64,000 bases of DNA, from assembly GCA_023614405.1 (NCBI GenBank), contig CM042693.1, positions 155,450,731 to 155,514,730 of the forward strand, written 5' to 3'. Positions 22,442-34,662 of this stretch are shown here, piece by piece; the stretch's first letter is position 1, and each line of letters starts with the position of its first letter. The notes under the pieces were generated by a model that was not told the origin of the DNA, searched no databases, and saw only the letters and a list, made by a program, of their open reading frames with translations. Origin of the DNA: Avena insularis. Lineage: Eukaryota; Streptophyta; Magnoliopsida; Poales; Poaceae. The translations under genes were made by a program, and so were the position numbers.

Positions 22442-23520
22442 CCACTATCGATTTGCAATTCTCAAATTTTGGAACTTGTTTGCAATTCTAGTTGTTGTCA
22501 CCAACTTACTATCTCTTCTCTGAGGACATATGTGCTCTTTTCTGAAAGAAGTTACCTGCCAGCTCTGGAATTTGCTTGTTTTTTTCAATAAGCAGACCCA
22601 AGGACACAAAGGCCAATTACAAGCTTCCCTAACTCTATAACCCTCATCCTTAACAAACTTGATTTCCTTCCTCTCATTGAGACCATAACTAATCACTGCT
22701 TGCTTGAACTCTTGTTTGCTACTGAATTTCATACCAAGCTCAAAATAGGGCACCGCAGCATTTCTATCGAACCTTGCATATTTTGACTCTCTAAAAACAA
22801 GCTCACCTTCAGTATCTTCATCCAGCGAGTCATCATCATCACTAGAGTTACCTTCTATCTTCTCAGGTGCATCATTGAACTTGAGATCATCATCAAAAAT
22901 AGGAGATTTTTCAGCCTTCATCGAAGCCTTGAACTGCATATAACCCTCGTGAATGTTCACTGCCTCATCATCAAAATAACAATCATCATCAGGAGTATAG
23001 TCATCATCAGAAGAAGAAGAATCATCACGACTTGGCCCTGCCGTATGCACTGGTAATTTTTTCCTTACTTCATCCTGCTTTGAGGACATACTAGCAGTAC
23101 CGCCAATAACCTGTACCTCATCATGAAAATCTGGTTCAGGAAATCAGGTGCCACGATCTCTATCTTGTATCTCATCGTCGATAAAACCACCATCCAACGT
23201 TTGATTTTGAACCGGTTCTTCCCCTGGCTCTTCAACAAAAATATTCACAACATCGTCAAACATTACTATGCATGCTACATCACTTGCAAGACAACCCAGG
23301 CCATCAAACAAACACTTCACAGGCATCAACCAGTGCAACATCTCTCTGTCCAAAGTGTTGTGGTGCAGCCTCAAATGACGCTGAATATCCGCAATTCCAC
23401 ATCTCTCGCGGAGAATTCAGACACATAGAATATTTCCCACCAATGTACTCCAATGTTCGCCCGACATTGACAAATTTTCCATCAAAGTGGAACCGAACAG
23501 CAAAATAATCCTCCTAAGAC
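22442..23520 (-). pseudogene. MULE transposase N-terminus and DNA-binding domain
   Basis: 23123-23520 carries the N-terminal domain (EDYFAVRFHFDGKFVNVGRT, then IADIQRHLRLHHNTLD and WLMPVKCLFDGLGCLASD). It has a TAG as the third codon and a frame change in between. 22445-23089 is open for 214 codons: a strongly acidic Asp/Ser-rich stretch, then the MuDR DNA-binding domain (RNAAVPYFELGMKFSSKQEF, RVREACNWPLCPWVCLLKK, FRKEHICPQRRDSKLVTTT) with the Cys/His pattern of the WRKY-GCM1-like fold. It ends in the TAG at 22442-22444. At least three lesions show the gene is dead. Confidence 0.85.
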
Positions 23521-24108
23521 ATCAAGCACCTACAAACATATCGAAACAAACGTTACGCCGAGCATAAAAGAGCATTAACAGATGAGAATGAAGAAATGCA
23601 TTTTTTAACTCATAACAAGTAGATAACTGAATCACTAGAGAGATGTGCAAATAAAGTTGCAAAGACATTGACACAGTACAGAGTTTCAGTGTCAGTATGT
23701 TGGGAAATCCTATAAGAAGACATGTATCTCTCTGATTATAGATTAAGTAAATTGGAACTCTAGTTGCCCCGTTCCTATCACGTGAACTGACACATATATA
23801 CTGGGTATACTGCGAAGATACTTTGATCCATCCAGCATAGGCGGGGGCTAGCTACCTAGTAGCATTGACGAACAATGTCTTCAGTAATCAATCTTATTAA
23901 CATGGCTAGATCAATAATCAATTGATCAATCTCAGAGATATGATCGCGTGAGCGCAAGTCACTTACGATTGATCCTTTGGCAAACACGCATAACAACATA
24001 AACAACTATTTGGGATATACTTTTCGGGTAAACCCATAGGACTTGCTGACCAGGGTAGCCCACCAACAGGTTAGAGCTTTGCTTCACGGGCGGCCAGTCA
24101 GAGAAAGA
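23521..24108. other. noncoding stretch, possible U3 of the Gypsy that continues at 35407
   Basis: No coding signal. The last bases (about 24080-24108, CGGGCGGCCAGTCAGAGAAA then GA) join sensibly with 35411 onward (GGAGGAGCCAGTTCC) if the solo LTR between them is removed. This part is therefore probably the outer U3 of the LTR whose inner part is at 35407-35831. Its outer boundary is not determined. Confidence 0.45.
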
Positions 24109-26229
24109 TGTAAGACCTCACCCTTTAAGGTAAAGGCCCCTGTGATTGCAATGCTAGTCCCTGGATCGAAATGCTAGCATCCACAGTTTAAGATGAAGTA
24201 CATATATACAAAGGTCATTATTACATCGTAATTCCAGAGATATAATAGTTCTTACAACTCATTAGCCCAAGGCTAATACACAGAGTTCTCAGCACTTAAC
24301 AATATAAATAAAGTCTTCATCTTCATGTGCCACAGGCAAACATGTTGAGTGTAGACTCATAGCCCTAGTCACCATCAGAGTAACCTGCAATATAATAAGT
24401 TACAGCCACAGAAGGTCAATACATTTGGAATTGTATTGGCAAGTGATACCATAGTAGTATAGTAACATCTAATAACTATATGAATTTGGCTAAGTGTAGT
24501 TCAGGCTAGCTTTGCTCAAAATAAGTTTTATCTTATTAGTTTTAAAGCACTAAGTTTTATTTATCAAAAACATCAAGGAACCACCAATAGACATTGGTGA
24601 ACCTCTACCCTTGTTCAACCATAAGTTTTAACTTAGAGAAATTGGGATGAGTATATTCTTGACCATTTTAATGTCTTGTCACTCAGAATTGTCCATAACC
24701 AGGGACACGGCTAAGTACTTAGTTTTACCCTCTCGAGAGGTGATGCACTTTCCCCACAAGACTCGACATGCATCGAGACGAGACTTTTCATAATAAATCC
24801 CTTAGACCACCATGGATGCGTTCCATCCTACCAACTCTACCACCATATGTCCATCTGGCAGAGTTCTTGCAACTTACTTGGTCAAGGCAGAGCCCATATG
24901 CCATGTGGTTGCACTAGAAGCTCCTTGACACAAAATATCACAAATCCCTTTGTTCCTGGGTGGCCATCCACAAGTGTGATACACAAGGTAAAACATAGAC
25001 ATGGGCCTTGTGTAACCACTCAACACAAACCATACAAGTCCCATTCCACCCAGGTGATTCATTAACAAGTTGTTTTATTAATCAAAAACATAGGCATAAA
25101 CTTTGCATAATATCATAACATGAATATACCACCCTTGTCTTCTAATAGCTAGGCTAAGCACACTGCATAACATGTCTCTTAACTTAGGGAAAAACTACCA
25201 AGATAACATATATAGGATTTACCATAGCATAGCATATACATTGAAATTCACCATGCAAATCCTACTCAAAATAGTGCTAATGCAATAAGGAAAATAGTAG
25301 GACATGAGATAAAATATCACTTGCCTTGTTAGCTAGGATAATAGGTACAATCCTCATAATCACACTCTCCACAATCCACAAAATCTACACACAAATTCAT
25401 ACAACAAATATTCACAAATCAATATACAAACAAAAATAATTATAAATGCATGCAAAATGCAATGAAATGATTTGTCCCACTTTTAAATCAAACTTTGCAG
25501 TACTGAATACAAAGCATACATTCTAAAGTCTAAATAACACAAAATTCACTTTAAAATAATATTCTAAATAATTTATATAGTCAAAATAAGCCTACAAATT
25601 CTTCTGCATAAAATCCTAATTTTTCAGAAGCAAATGTCCAAATCAAGGCCATAGATTCAAAGAGCTCAATTTTCTAAATCCATAGACATATTATTTGTAG
25701 TTTTTGGATTTACAGAACAAAAGTTATGCAATTTACAAGTTTAAACAACTAATAGATAAAATCCTGGATTTTAACTCAAATTCACTGCCACGTGGCGTGT
25801 TCTGATTGGCGTGTACCGGTTCGTGCTGGATCACGCTTGCGCACCATCAGATCTAAGTAATATCTAGCGGCTCAGATCTAAACGTACCCCTTTGCATCTA
25901 AATCTAATCTCGACCGCTAGATCCAGCGGATCCTACTTCTTTGATCAAACCCGGGCGGCGCAAATGGCTACAGCGGCAGCGATGCTACTGACGGCGAAGC
26001 GCCGGCAAAGCTAGGGGGTAGGAGAGGGGTTGTTGGGGCTCACCGAGGTCGTGGGGACGTGGCGATGCTCAACGTGGTCGCGGTGGGGGCTGGGGCGCAT
26101 GGGCACGGACAGAATCCCTCGTAGGAGTTTGGCCGCGCGTCAGGTGCTCACTACCGTTGATGAAGGCGATGCTCTGGTGCAAGAGGAGACAAGTGGAAAG
26201 TATTAGCAGGTGTGCAAGGACCCGGCAAA

Positions 26230-27734
26230 AGATGACCCAAAAGTATAGGGGGTGTATCATAGTACTTTCGATAAATAGGAGTGTCGATCCCAACGAGGAG
26301 CAGAAGGTGTTGACTATTGGTATGGAGTAGGAAATCTCTGTAAATACTTAGCAAACAGATTTTTACGATTTTTCTGATAAAGCAACAAAACAAAGTGCAA
26401 GTAATAAATACAACGAACAAACGCAGCAAGTGGCCCAATCCTTTCTTAGCAAAGGACAAGCCGGTGGAAATACTTATAAGGACCAAACATTCTCGAGGAC
26501 ACATAGTAATTTTGTCAAGTGCTTTCGCTTCAAATAGCTCAGTACCCTTCTTTGGTGTTGTAGGTGTTGTGTGGGTGAACCTGTGCTAATGTATCGACCT
26601 TACTTGTACTAATACATACTTGTGATTAAACCCCCTGCAAGCATCCGCAACTACAAGAAAGTAATTAAGATATAAACCTAACCACGGCCTTAAACTCTGA
26701 GATTCTATACTCCCTTGTGCAAATGTGTCCTAATAGGGGTTCAGGTTTCTGTCACTCCGGCAACCCCACAATTAGTATCCAAATACACAATGTATTCCCC
26801 TAGGCCCATAAATGTTGAAGTATCATGTAGTCGGCGTTCACATGACACCACTAGAAGAATAGCACCACAACTTAAATAATAAACCATTGAATAATAACTC
26901 AACACAAATCCACTACTAACAACATGACTACTCCCATGTCCTCAAGAACTAGACGAACTACTCACAAGACATCATATGGATCAAGATCAAAGATGATATG
27001 GTGATGAATAACAATCTGAACATAAACAATAATCCAATGTTTCCAATCACAAGCATCAACTACAACAGTAATTAACATCAGGAAAGTTTCCCCTAAGAAC
27101 TAATGCAAGATCCAACACAATTGTTACATCGAGACGGAGTGGTGATGTGGTGCTGGTGGATATCATGGTGTGGATGATGATGATGATGATCCCGATGAAG
27201 CCTAGCTTGATGACGGTGTTGATGGCGATGGTCTCCCCTCTCCAGGAAGGAATTTCCCCGACAGAAATTTTTCTGCCGGAGAGCTCTTTCTTTGTTTTCC
27301 GCCCCGCAGTGGCGGCAGAAATCTTTCTATGGTCGCTCTCCTTGTATTAGGGTTCTGTGGGGAAGATATAGGCGAGAGGGAAGAGTCGAGAGCCAGGCAG
27401 GTGGGCCACACCTGCCCTAGGCGCGGGGAAAGGTGGGCCCATGCCTAGGGGTGTGGGCCCCCTATGGCCCGGCTACACCCCCCCTTCTGGCTTCCTCCAT
27501 CTTCTAGGAAAATATAATTTTCCAATATTTTTTTGGTATTTTTATGATCTTCGTGAAATTTCATCAAAACACCTCTTTGTCCATCAAAAACCTGACTCCG
27601 GCAGTCCATCCTTCAAGAATCATCCAACATGCAAAAACAGAGTAAAAGACATAAGTAACACCTCATAATAAGACATATATCAATGAATAGAGGCAAATTA
27701 TGATATAGAAAGGTGATGCAAACTGGACGTATCA
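26230..27734 (-). repeat. 3' LTR of the non-autonomous Gypsy (1505 bp)
   Basis: This copy closely matches about 33172-34662. It contains a GAT trinucleotide run at about 27173-27190 that is one repeat longer than in the other copy (34105-34118). The inner end TGATACGTCCAGTT abuts the polypurine tract. Confidence 0.92.
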
Positions 27735-27749
27735 ACTCCCCCAAGCTTA
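27735..27749 (-). other. polypurine tract of the non-autonomous Gypsy
   Basis: The minus strand reads TAAGCTTGGGGGAGT directly before the LTR's TGATACG. The related plus-strand Gypsy has the similar AAGCTTGGGGA at 48055-48065. Confidence 0.85.
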
Positions 27750-28375
27750 GACCTTCGCTTGTCCCCAAGCGAAAACTGAGCTCAGTAAACATGTCCATAG
27801 GTTTATGGAGTGAAGTGTCGATAAAAAGAATACGGACAAGAAGCATCACACTTACCATTACATAACTCATAGAAGAAATCAACTCACCATTATATAACTT
27901 AGCTTGCAACAAGTACGGAGTCATAATAAAGATGCATAAAGATAAATCGTAATTGGAATTGGCAAAATCTTGTTCTTGGTCAGAGAACAGCTGGCAAACA
28001 GTTTCACAAAAAGATTTTTGTAGAAGTTTTACAACAGGAGCACTCTTTGCTCAAAAAGGTTTTTCAATGAAGGCATTCAAAGTAATACTCAATAGATAAG
28101 AGTTTTGTGCAAACAAGGAAGATAAAGTACATGATTGAATAAATAACCAAATGAATGCTTGCAACACAAAAACTCAAATGCTTGCTGGAGATAGAGAGGA
28201 AGTAGGTTTACTGACTCAACTTAGAAAATAGAAGAAAGGTCCCTTGATAGAGGGTAGCATGGATTTCAAGTCATAAAGATCTTCCAAAAGATTATGGTAC
28301 TTACTAGCTTTGAGCCCTCATTGTCTCTATCATAGGAATATTGAGATGATTAAGGTTAAAGTGCACAAAGATGGA

Positions 28376-28880
28376 GTATATGCTTGATGAAATATAAGTT
28401 GGCAATCTCATGTCCCTTGAGTACGAGGGCCGCTCCTCATGCTACTCAACTTTGGTTACCGATAAGTTCTAGTCATTGTAAGTACATGCGTATCATAGAG
28501 AACCTCCAACGGGGTACCCCTTGCACATGGTACAGGAGCTATCCCATAACCAAAATGACAAGGCAAGCAGACAATGAGCATCTCAGCGATCTTTCTATTT
28601 ACTATGTGCATAGCTTTTTATTGAGGATGCTTCACAGAATGCTTACTATGGTGATGCTGCAAGTTTCCACGATGATTAGGCATGGCGTAGGCTAGCGGCC
28701 CAGGCGTTTCTCTAACACACATATATCACTCTGTGGACTTATAAGTTCCCTCTTTATTTCACATTGTCGACATCCGCAAACAAAAGAGCATGATATCAAC
28801 TGTGTACTATGTACAGGTGCAATGTTGAAAGTGTTACCTGTGACAGCATGGTTTTGCTAATTCTAACGTATAGATGCAAG
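28376..28880 (-). repeat. conserved noncoding block shared with the Gypsy at 41631-63775
   Basis: In reverse complement this aligns along its whole length with 46905-47453. Shared landmarks include GTGAAATAAAGAGG, GTTAGAGAAACG, CTGGGCCGCTAG, GGTGGAAACTTGCAGCATCA (one change) and CAAGGGGTACCCCGTTGG. No frame is conserved between the two copies, so the constraint or recent common origin is not protein-coding. Confidence 0.85.
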
Positions 28881-29704
28881 CATATACAACTTCGATGACA
28901 CAATGGTTCAAGTCAATTAGGGGCATGAAAATAAGGTGCACCATCAAGTTCGTGAGAGCTTTACTAACTAGTTTTCACATAACAAAATACCTTTTAATTC
29001 GAAAGATAGATGAAGCTTGAGAATTTGCTTGGAATAGCAATAATGCTAATAGGTAGATATGGTGGACACAAATGGCACAGGTTTTGGTTTAAAGGGTTTG
29101 GAAACATGAGAAGTATGCCTTCTAAAAACAGGTTTTTGGCTAGAAAGGTTGGTTAGCAAGCAAAAGAGTTGAAAGAAACAAGCAAACCTATAAGTGATAA
29201 AGCCAAACATGCAACCTTCCTTGAAGACACAAAAGATCTTAAATAAAGAATACTAAGCTTATGAGCCAATCAAGAAAGAAAATAAATGATACGAAATACC
29301 TGTAAGCTTTTTTCTCTTTTTCTTTCAAACCTCAAAAAGTGTTGCTACTGACCAGATCTTGGTTTGCCAAAACCAATTTAGATCCACTTGATGCTCCCAA
29401 AGTGATGCCAATACTACTTAACAAGATCAATCATATAATAGAGATTGCAAACTAAAATAAGAAGTGCAAAGAGTAAAAGATGAAACTTCTCATTAATATT
29501 CCATAAAGACACTCACACCAAGGGATACATAGATAATCCACTAAAGGAGAGATACTTCCACATACAAACCAACCTATAAGATAACTTCTCTACCAAAGAT
29601 ATGAATCCACTAAAAAGGTAAAAGATGAAAGATAATGATGGTGATATCACGGCACTCCCCCCAAGCTTGGAACAAGCCAAGTGGATGCCAAACCTGATGA
29701 CGAA

Positions 29705-30226
29705 TTACTCCTTCAGTGGTGGTGGTGTTCTCTTGATAAGATCCTCAATCAGTTTCCTCAAATCCTCAATCTCGAAGGTAAGAGTACAAATCAACTCCAA
29801 ATTTTGCTCAATGCGGTTCATGATCATGTTGGGCCGAGAATTCCATTCCTTGCTATTCTTTCCCCACTCTTCCTTCTTAGTATGCTCCTCCCCTGCATGG
29901 TTAGAACGAGGCATATCCCACATCGAGGGCAAGTTCCCTTTGGGCACATGTTTGTATTGATGCTCATGTATAAGAGTATGGAAGGGTCTCTTGGTACGTG
30001 GAGGAGATGACCGTGGATTGTAGATAATACGTGGAGGTTTACCTCCTGTAGACATCCGTGTTGTCCTCTTAAGCTTGATAGGTTTTGCCACCACTCCAAT
30101 GCTTGCGCCGGTAGCGCGGGTGTCCGGACGCTTATCTTCTTCATCCCCTACCAAAATATCCTCCTCCTTGGGATTTTGAGGATCATCTTCCTCGGGCTTC
30201 TTGCCTTTGTCGTTGGCGGAGACCAT
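29705..30226 (-). CDS. accessory 173-codon frame of the non-autonomous Gypsy, function unknown
   Basis: It is open from MVSANDKGKKPEEDDPQNPK to a natural-looking stop, and lies far 3' of gag-pro inside the element. The N-terminus is acidic and lysine-rich (KGKKPEEDD, EEDILVGDEEDK). The middle is basic (KLKRTTRMSTGGKPPR, SSPPRTKRPF). The C-terminal 50 residues (NRIEQNLELICTLTFEIEDL, then RKLIEDLIKR) look like an amphipathic helix or short coiled coil. No known domain, catalytic motif, signal peptide or membrane segment. It is notable that it stays open while gag and protease in the same element carry three stops and a frameshift. It could be an accessory nucleic-acid-binding factor or a chance survivor. 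Confidence 0.55.
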   Translation of the reverse strand: MVSANDKGKKPEEDDPQNPKEEDILVGDEEDKRPDTRATGASIGVVAKPIKLKRTTRMSTGGKPPRIIYNPRSSPPRTKRPFHTLIHEHQYKHVPKGNLPSMWDMPRSNHAGEEHTKKEEWGKNSKEWNSRPNMIMNRIEQNLELICTLTFEIEDLRKLIEDLIKRTPPPLKE

Positions 30227-31125
30227 GGTGCTCTAAACTTGAGAAGATTTCTTGACAGAAACATATCGAAACGAAAACACGATGAGAACACGATGCACAA
30301 ACCTTGGGGGATCCGGGGTATATATTACGAAATTTCAAAGCATAAGGAAGGTGCTGATACGAAAACAAGGCGGAGACGGAGCTCAGGGGCTCACACCCCC
30401 TCCAGGCGCGGCCAGCTAGGGCCCGCGCCTGGGGTGGGTTTAGGCCCCTTGCCTCCGTTTCCTCCTCTGTTCCATCTCGTAACTTCCCTTATGTAATAAA
30501 AACATCAAAAATATAAAAAGATAGGGATTTCACGAACCTTCAGTTTTCACCTCTTTTACCTATTCAAAGACGAACTCTGCAGACTCCTTTCCTCCTTCTC
30601 CTAGAAATTCCTTTCTTCACAAGGGAATACACAAACTTCAAGGGCAACATTAGTGTAAGAAAAACAATAAACCTTTAGGTTCGCACTTCAACTGAAATCC
30701 ATCAAAACAAAGGCTTCTATAAGAGGCAAATGCAAATGATAACAGAAATCTCTCAAAACAGACCAGTAGGTAAAGATTGATTTTTTTCGAAAACCTTATG
30801 TTGCTCAAATCAAAAAGTGCAAAACTGATGAAAGTTGGGTAACAACCTGGAGAACAAGCTCAGAAAAATACAGCTACATCTGACGTACTGAGATCCCTCA
30901 CGAATTTTTACAATGCAGCACAAAAATATGTCCCAGGACAGCCACTTTTCACAACTCCTCTACTTCTCAAAAGTAGTTGAACTTGACACAAAAACCAAAA
31001 AAAAGGATAAGGAACGGTTATTACTGAGGTAATAACTTACAAGACTCAACCAAACTCTTGGGTTATCTCCCAACAAGTACTTTTCTTTAATGCCTTTAAG
31101 TTAGGCTTGAAAGTTTCAAAGATAC

Positions 31126-31895
31126 TCACAAAGGAGATATATATTTGAAGTGAAAGAGAACATCAAGAAGCAAATAACCAACACATTTGAGTCTAACCCA
31201 CTTCCTATGCATGAGGGTATCATGAGAAAACAAATTGTTGAAACAAAAAGCCACTAGCATAGGAAGACAAAACAAATGCAACTTCAAAGCTTTCAACATA
31301 AAACGGAGAAACTTAACATTATTGAGATGCATAAAACCATGTTTCCCTCTCTCATAATAACTTTCAGTAGCACTTTGGATAAAGTTGACAATATAACTGT
31401 CACTGGCAACAACTTTATCATCAGAATGAGCATACTTACTATCACCAAAAAGAGGTCCAAGGTCATAAACCGGATCAATAGAAGCAAGTTGTTCCATCCT
31501 AAAATCTTCATTAGGCAAGCTATTTTCACAAGGAGCTTTAGAAAATTTGGAAAAGTTAAACTCATAAGAATCTCCATCAAACTTAGTTAAAACTTTCTCC
31601 TTCTTACAATCTATAATAGCTCCACAAGTGTTCAAGAAAGGTTTACCAAAATGATAGGGCAAGTTTTACTAGCTGCTGAATTAAGTACTAGAAAATCAGC
31701 AGGATACTTAATCTTAGCACAAAGAACCTCCACATCTCTTACAATACCAATGGGGCAAATGGTTTCCTTATTAGCAAGGTGAATAACCACATCAATGTCC
31801 TCAAGCTCACAAGGACCAATATCATGCATAATTTCCTTGTAAAGCTCATAAGGAATAGCACTAGAACTAGCACCAATATCACATAAACCATACTA
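31126..31895 (-). pseudogene. aspartic protease domain of the non-autonomous Gypsy (frameshifted)
   Basis: After an in-frame TAG at 31893-31895, the frame reads YGLCDIGASSSAIPYELY, the retropepsin active-site loop with Asp-Ile-Gly. It continues DIDVVIHLANKETICPIGIV and TCPIIL. A one-base loss near 31645 then shifts the frame to FGKPFLNTCGAIIDCKKEKV, the second protease loop, and on to an open tail reaching 31126. In the family this enzyme would cut gag. Activity is unlikely with both lesions, though the catalytic Asp is kept. Confidence 0.85.
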
Positions 31896-33095
31896 GCAAT
31901 GATCACCAATTTTAACAGAAAGCACAGGAACACTAACTTTTCTAGCCTTACTAAGATGAGATATAATATTAGAAGCGTCTTCACAGAAGATAATGTACTC
32001 ATCCTCTATATTTCTAGTGACAGGGTCTTTCACAATAGCTACCACAGGTTCAATATTTAATTGCTCATCAGGCTCCACAGTTTTCTTAGTACCTTTATTA
32101 TCTGCACCAATCATCATAGAATACTCCTTTACCTTAGATGGGAAAGGTATTTTCTCAACATAAGGTTCACGAACAATATGATTAGTAGTACAAACTTCAA
32201 CACTTCTAATAGGAACATGATTAACAACATCTTTATAAGGTGCATGGTACTTGTTCCACTTCTTTTTGGGAATTTCTATGTAAGAGGAAAAGGCCTTAAA
32301 ACAGTTGGCAATACTTTGGGAATCAAGAACAAACTCATTGCTAATATCACAGAAGTCATCAGTTCCCATAAAAGATTTAATGCATTCATAATCATAGTTT
32401 ATACCTGACTTTCTTCCTTTGTCATTCTCCCAAGCTTCAGTGTTCTCTTGAATACGATCTAATAAATCCCATTTAGCTTCTTCCTTCATCCTTGTGAATT
32501 ATCCAACACAAGAAGCATCTAGTAAATCTTTATCATGAAGAGAAAGCCTAGCATAAAAGTTATTGATAATAATATTATTAGGGAGTTCATGAATAGGACA
32601 TTTAAGCATAAGTAACTTCAATCTCCCCCAAGCTTGAGCTGTACTCTCTCCATCACAAGGCCAAAAGTTATATATCTGATTTCTATCCTTATGAATCTCA
32701 CTGGGAGGATAGAATTTAGAATAAAAGAGAGATGCCATCTTCTCCCATTCCATGGATTGTCCATTCTTTAGCAGCTTATACCATTCTTAAGCTCTCCCTT
32801 TCAAGGATATAGAGAGTAACTTTTTCTTCACCTGTTCAGTTGTGATACCTGCACACTTAAACAACCCGCATAATTCATGGATAAAAAGCAAGTGATCACC
32901 AGGGTGGACAGTTCCATCCCCAAAATAATAATTATCCATAACACGATCAACAATACTTGTAGGTATCTTAAAAGGATCTATCTTAATAGGTGGTGGTTCA
33001 TCTACTACCCTAACAGTGGTAGTAGTTTTCCCAAACAGAAAACCAAGTGGGTTATCCATATTGGAAACAGAGTAACAAACAGAAACAAAAAGCAA
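31893..33095 (-). pseudogene. gag: gag of the non-autonomous Gypsy (two in-frame stops)
   Basis: One frame runs from about 33059 (MDNPLGFLFGKTTTTVRVVD; the upstream Met at 33095 is in leader sequence) to 31893. A TAA at about 32784-32786 and another at 32496-32498 interrupt it. Recognisable gag blocks: DNYYFGDGTVHPGDHLLFIH, LFKCAGITTEQVKKKLLSIS, EWEKMASLFYSKFYPPSEIH and AQAWGRLKLLMLKCP, the retrotransposon gag signature. No zinc knuckle is present. Except for the two stops the frame is well kept, so inactivation was by point mutation. Confidence 0.88.
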
Positions 33096-33150
33096 TACTC
33101 ATAGTAGAAGTTTCCTTTACTAGTTCCACTCTTCAATAGTGCTTCACTCC

Positions 33151-33165
33151 CTGGCAATGGCGCCA
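33151..33165 (-). other. primer-binding site of the non-autonomous Gypsy
   Basis: The minus strand reads TGGCGCCATTGCCAG just inside the 5' LTR. Compare TAGCGCCGTTGCCGGGGA at the same place in the element at 41631-63775. Confidence 0.85.
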
Positions 33166-34662
33166 GAAAATAGTCTAGGGGGTGTATCGTAGTACTTTCG
33201 ATAAATAGGAGTGTCGATCCCAACGAGGAGCATAAGGTGTTGACTAGTGTTATGGAGCAGGAAATCTCTGTAAATACTTAGCAAACGGACTTTTAGGGTT
33301 TTTCTGATAAAGCAACAAAACAGAGTGCAAGTAATAAAGACAATGAATAAACACAGCAAGTGGCCCAATCCTTACTTAGCAAAGGACAAGCTAGTGGAAA
33401 CACTTATAAGGACCAAACGTTCTCGAGGACACATGGGAATTTTGTCAAGTGCTTTTGCTTCAAATAGCTGAGTACCCTTCTTTGGTGTTGTAAGTGTTGT
33501 GTGGGTAAACCTGTGCTAATGTACCGACCTTACTTGGTCTAATACATACTTGTGATTAAACCCCCTGCAAGCATCCGCAACAACAGGAAAGTAATTAAGA
33601 TATAAACCTAACCATATCCTTAAACTCTGAGATCCTACACTCCCTTGTGTAAAGGTGTCCTAACGGGGGTTCAGGTTTCTATCACTCCGGAAACACTACA
33701 ATTAGTAGCCAAATACACAATGCATTCCTCTAGGCCCATAAATGGTGAAGTATCATGTAGTCGACATTCATATGACACCACTAGAAGAATAGCACCACAA
33801 CTTAAATACTAAACCATTGAATAATAACTCAACACAAATCCACTACTAACAACATGACTACTCCCATGTCCTCAAGAACTAGACGAACTACTCACAAGAC
33901 ATAATATGGATCAAGATCAAAGATTATATGGTGATGAATAACAATCTGAACATAAACAATAATCCAATGTTTCCAATCACAAGCATCAACTACAACAGTA
34001 ATTAACATCAGGAAAGTTTCCCCTAAGAACTAATGCAAGATCCAACACAATTGTTACAACGAGACGGAGTGGTGATGTGGTGCTGGTGGATATGATGGTG
34101 TGGATGATGATGATGATCCCGATGAAGCCTAGCTTGATGACGGTGTTGATGGCGATGGTCTCCCCTCTCCAGGAAGGAATTTCCCTGACAGAAATTTTTC
34201 TGCCGGAGAGCTCTTTCTTTGTTTTCCGCCCCGCAGTGGTGGCAGAAATCTTTTTGTGGTCGCTGCCCTGGTATTAGGGTTTCGTGGGGAAGATATAGGC
34301 AAGAGGGCGGAGTCGGGAGCCGGCTAGGTGGGCCACACCAGTCCTAGGCGCGGGGCAAGGTGGGCCCGCTCCTAGGGGATGTGGGCCCCCTGTGGCCCGG
34401 CTACGCCTCCCCTTCTGGCTTCCTCCGTCTTCTGGGAAAATATAATTTTCCAATATTTTTCTGGTATTTTTCTGATCTTTGCGAAATTGCATCAAAACAA
34501 CTCTTTTTCCATCAGAAACCTGACTCCAGCAGTCCATCCTCCAAGAATCATCCAACATGCAAAAACGGAGGAAAAGACATAAGTAACACCTCATAATAAG
34601 ACATATATCAATGAATAGAGGCAAATTATGATATAGAAAGGTGATGCAAATTGGACGTATCA
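33166..34662 (-). repeat. 5' LTR of the non-autonomous Gypsy (about 1.5 kb)
   Basis: It matches 26230-27734. Its inner end lacks about 17 bases found in the other copy (the stretch that reads GATGACCCAAAAGTAT at 26231-26246), so the exact LTR/leader border is uncertain by about 10 bases. Confidence 0.88.

Larger units (their letters stand above)
20470..23520 (-). mobile_element. Mutator-like element (MULE), transposase region
   Basis: In order on the minus strand: an N-terminal domain (23123-23520), an acidic region plus DNA-binding zinc domain (22445-23089), a DDE catalytic domain (21920-22405), a helical and SWIM region (21179-21841), a CCHC knuckle (20887-21178) and a Ser/Lys-rich tail (20471-20677). 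This is the complete domain order of plant MuDR transposases. I could not find terminal inverted repeats or a 9-bp duplication. The element's ends may lie in 15300-16478 and 23521-24108, with solo LTRs inserted around it. Confidence 0.88.
26230..34662 (-). mobile_element. non-autonomous Gypsy (gag-pro, no RT or integrase), 8.4 kb
   Basis: Both LTRs are present (26230-27734 and about 33166-34662, minus strand starting TGATACGTCCA), with primer site at 33151-33165 and polypurine tract at 27735-27749. Flanks GCAAA (26225-26229) and GCGAA (34663-34667) are the target duplication with one change. The interior codes for gag and an aspartic protease at its 5' end plus a 173-codon frame at 29705-30226. 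I see no RT, RNase H or integrase motif anywhere, so mobility must have depended on a partner element. Gag-pro Gypsy families of this kind are common in wheat; I do not assign a name. Confidence 0.9.

Noticed and set aside
27165..27195. GAT repeat as a microsatellite locus
   Set aside because: It is part of the LTR and present in both LTR copies with one repeat unit difference; not an independent feature.
31632..31829. Separate small gene
   Set aside because: It is the middle of the Gypsy protease, isolated by a stop before it and a frameshift after it.
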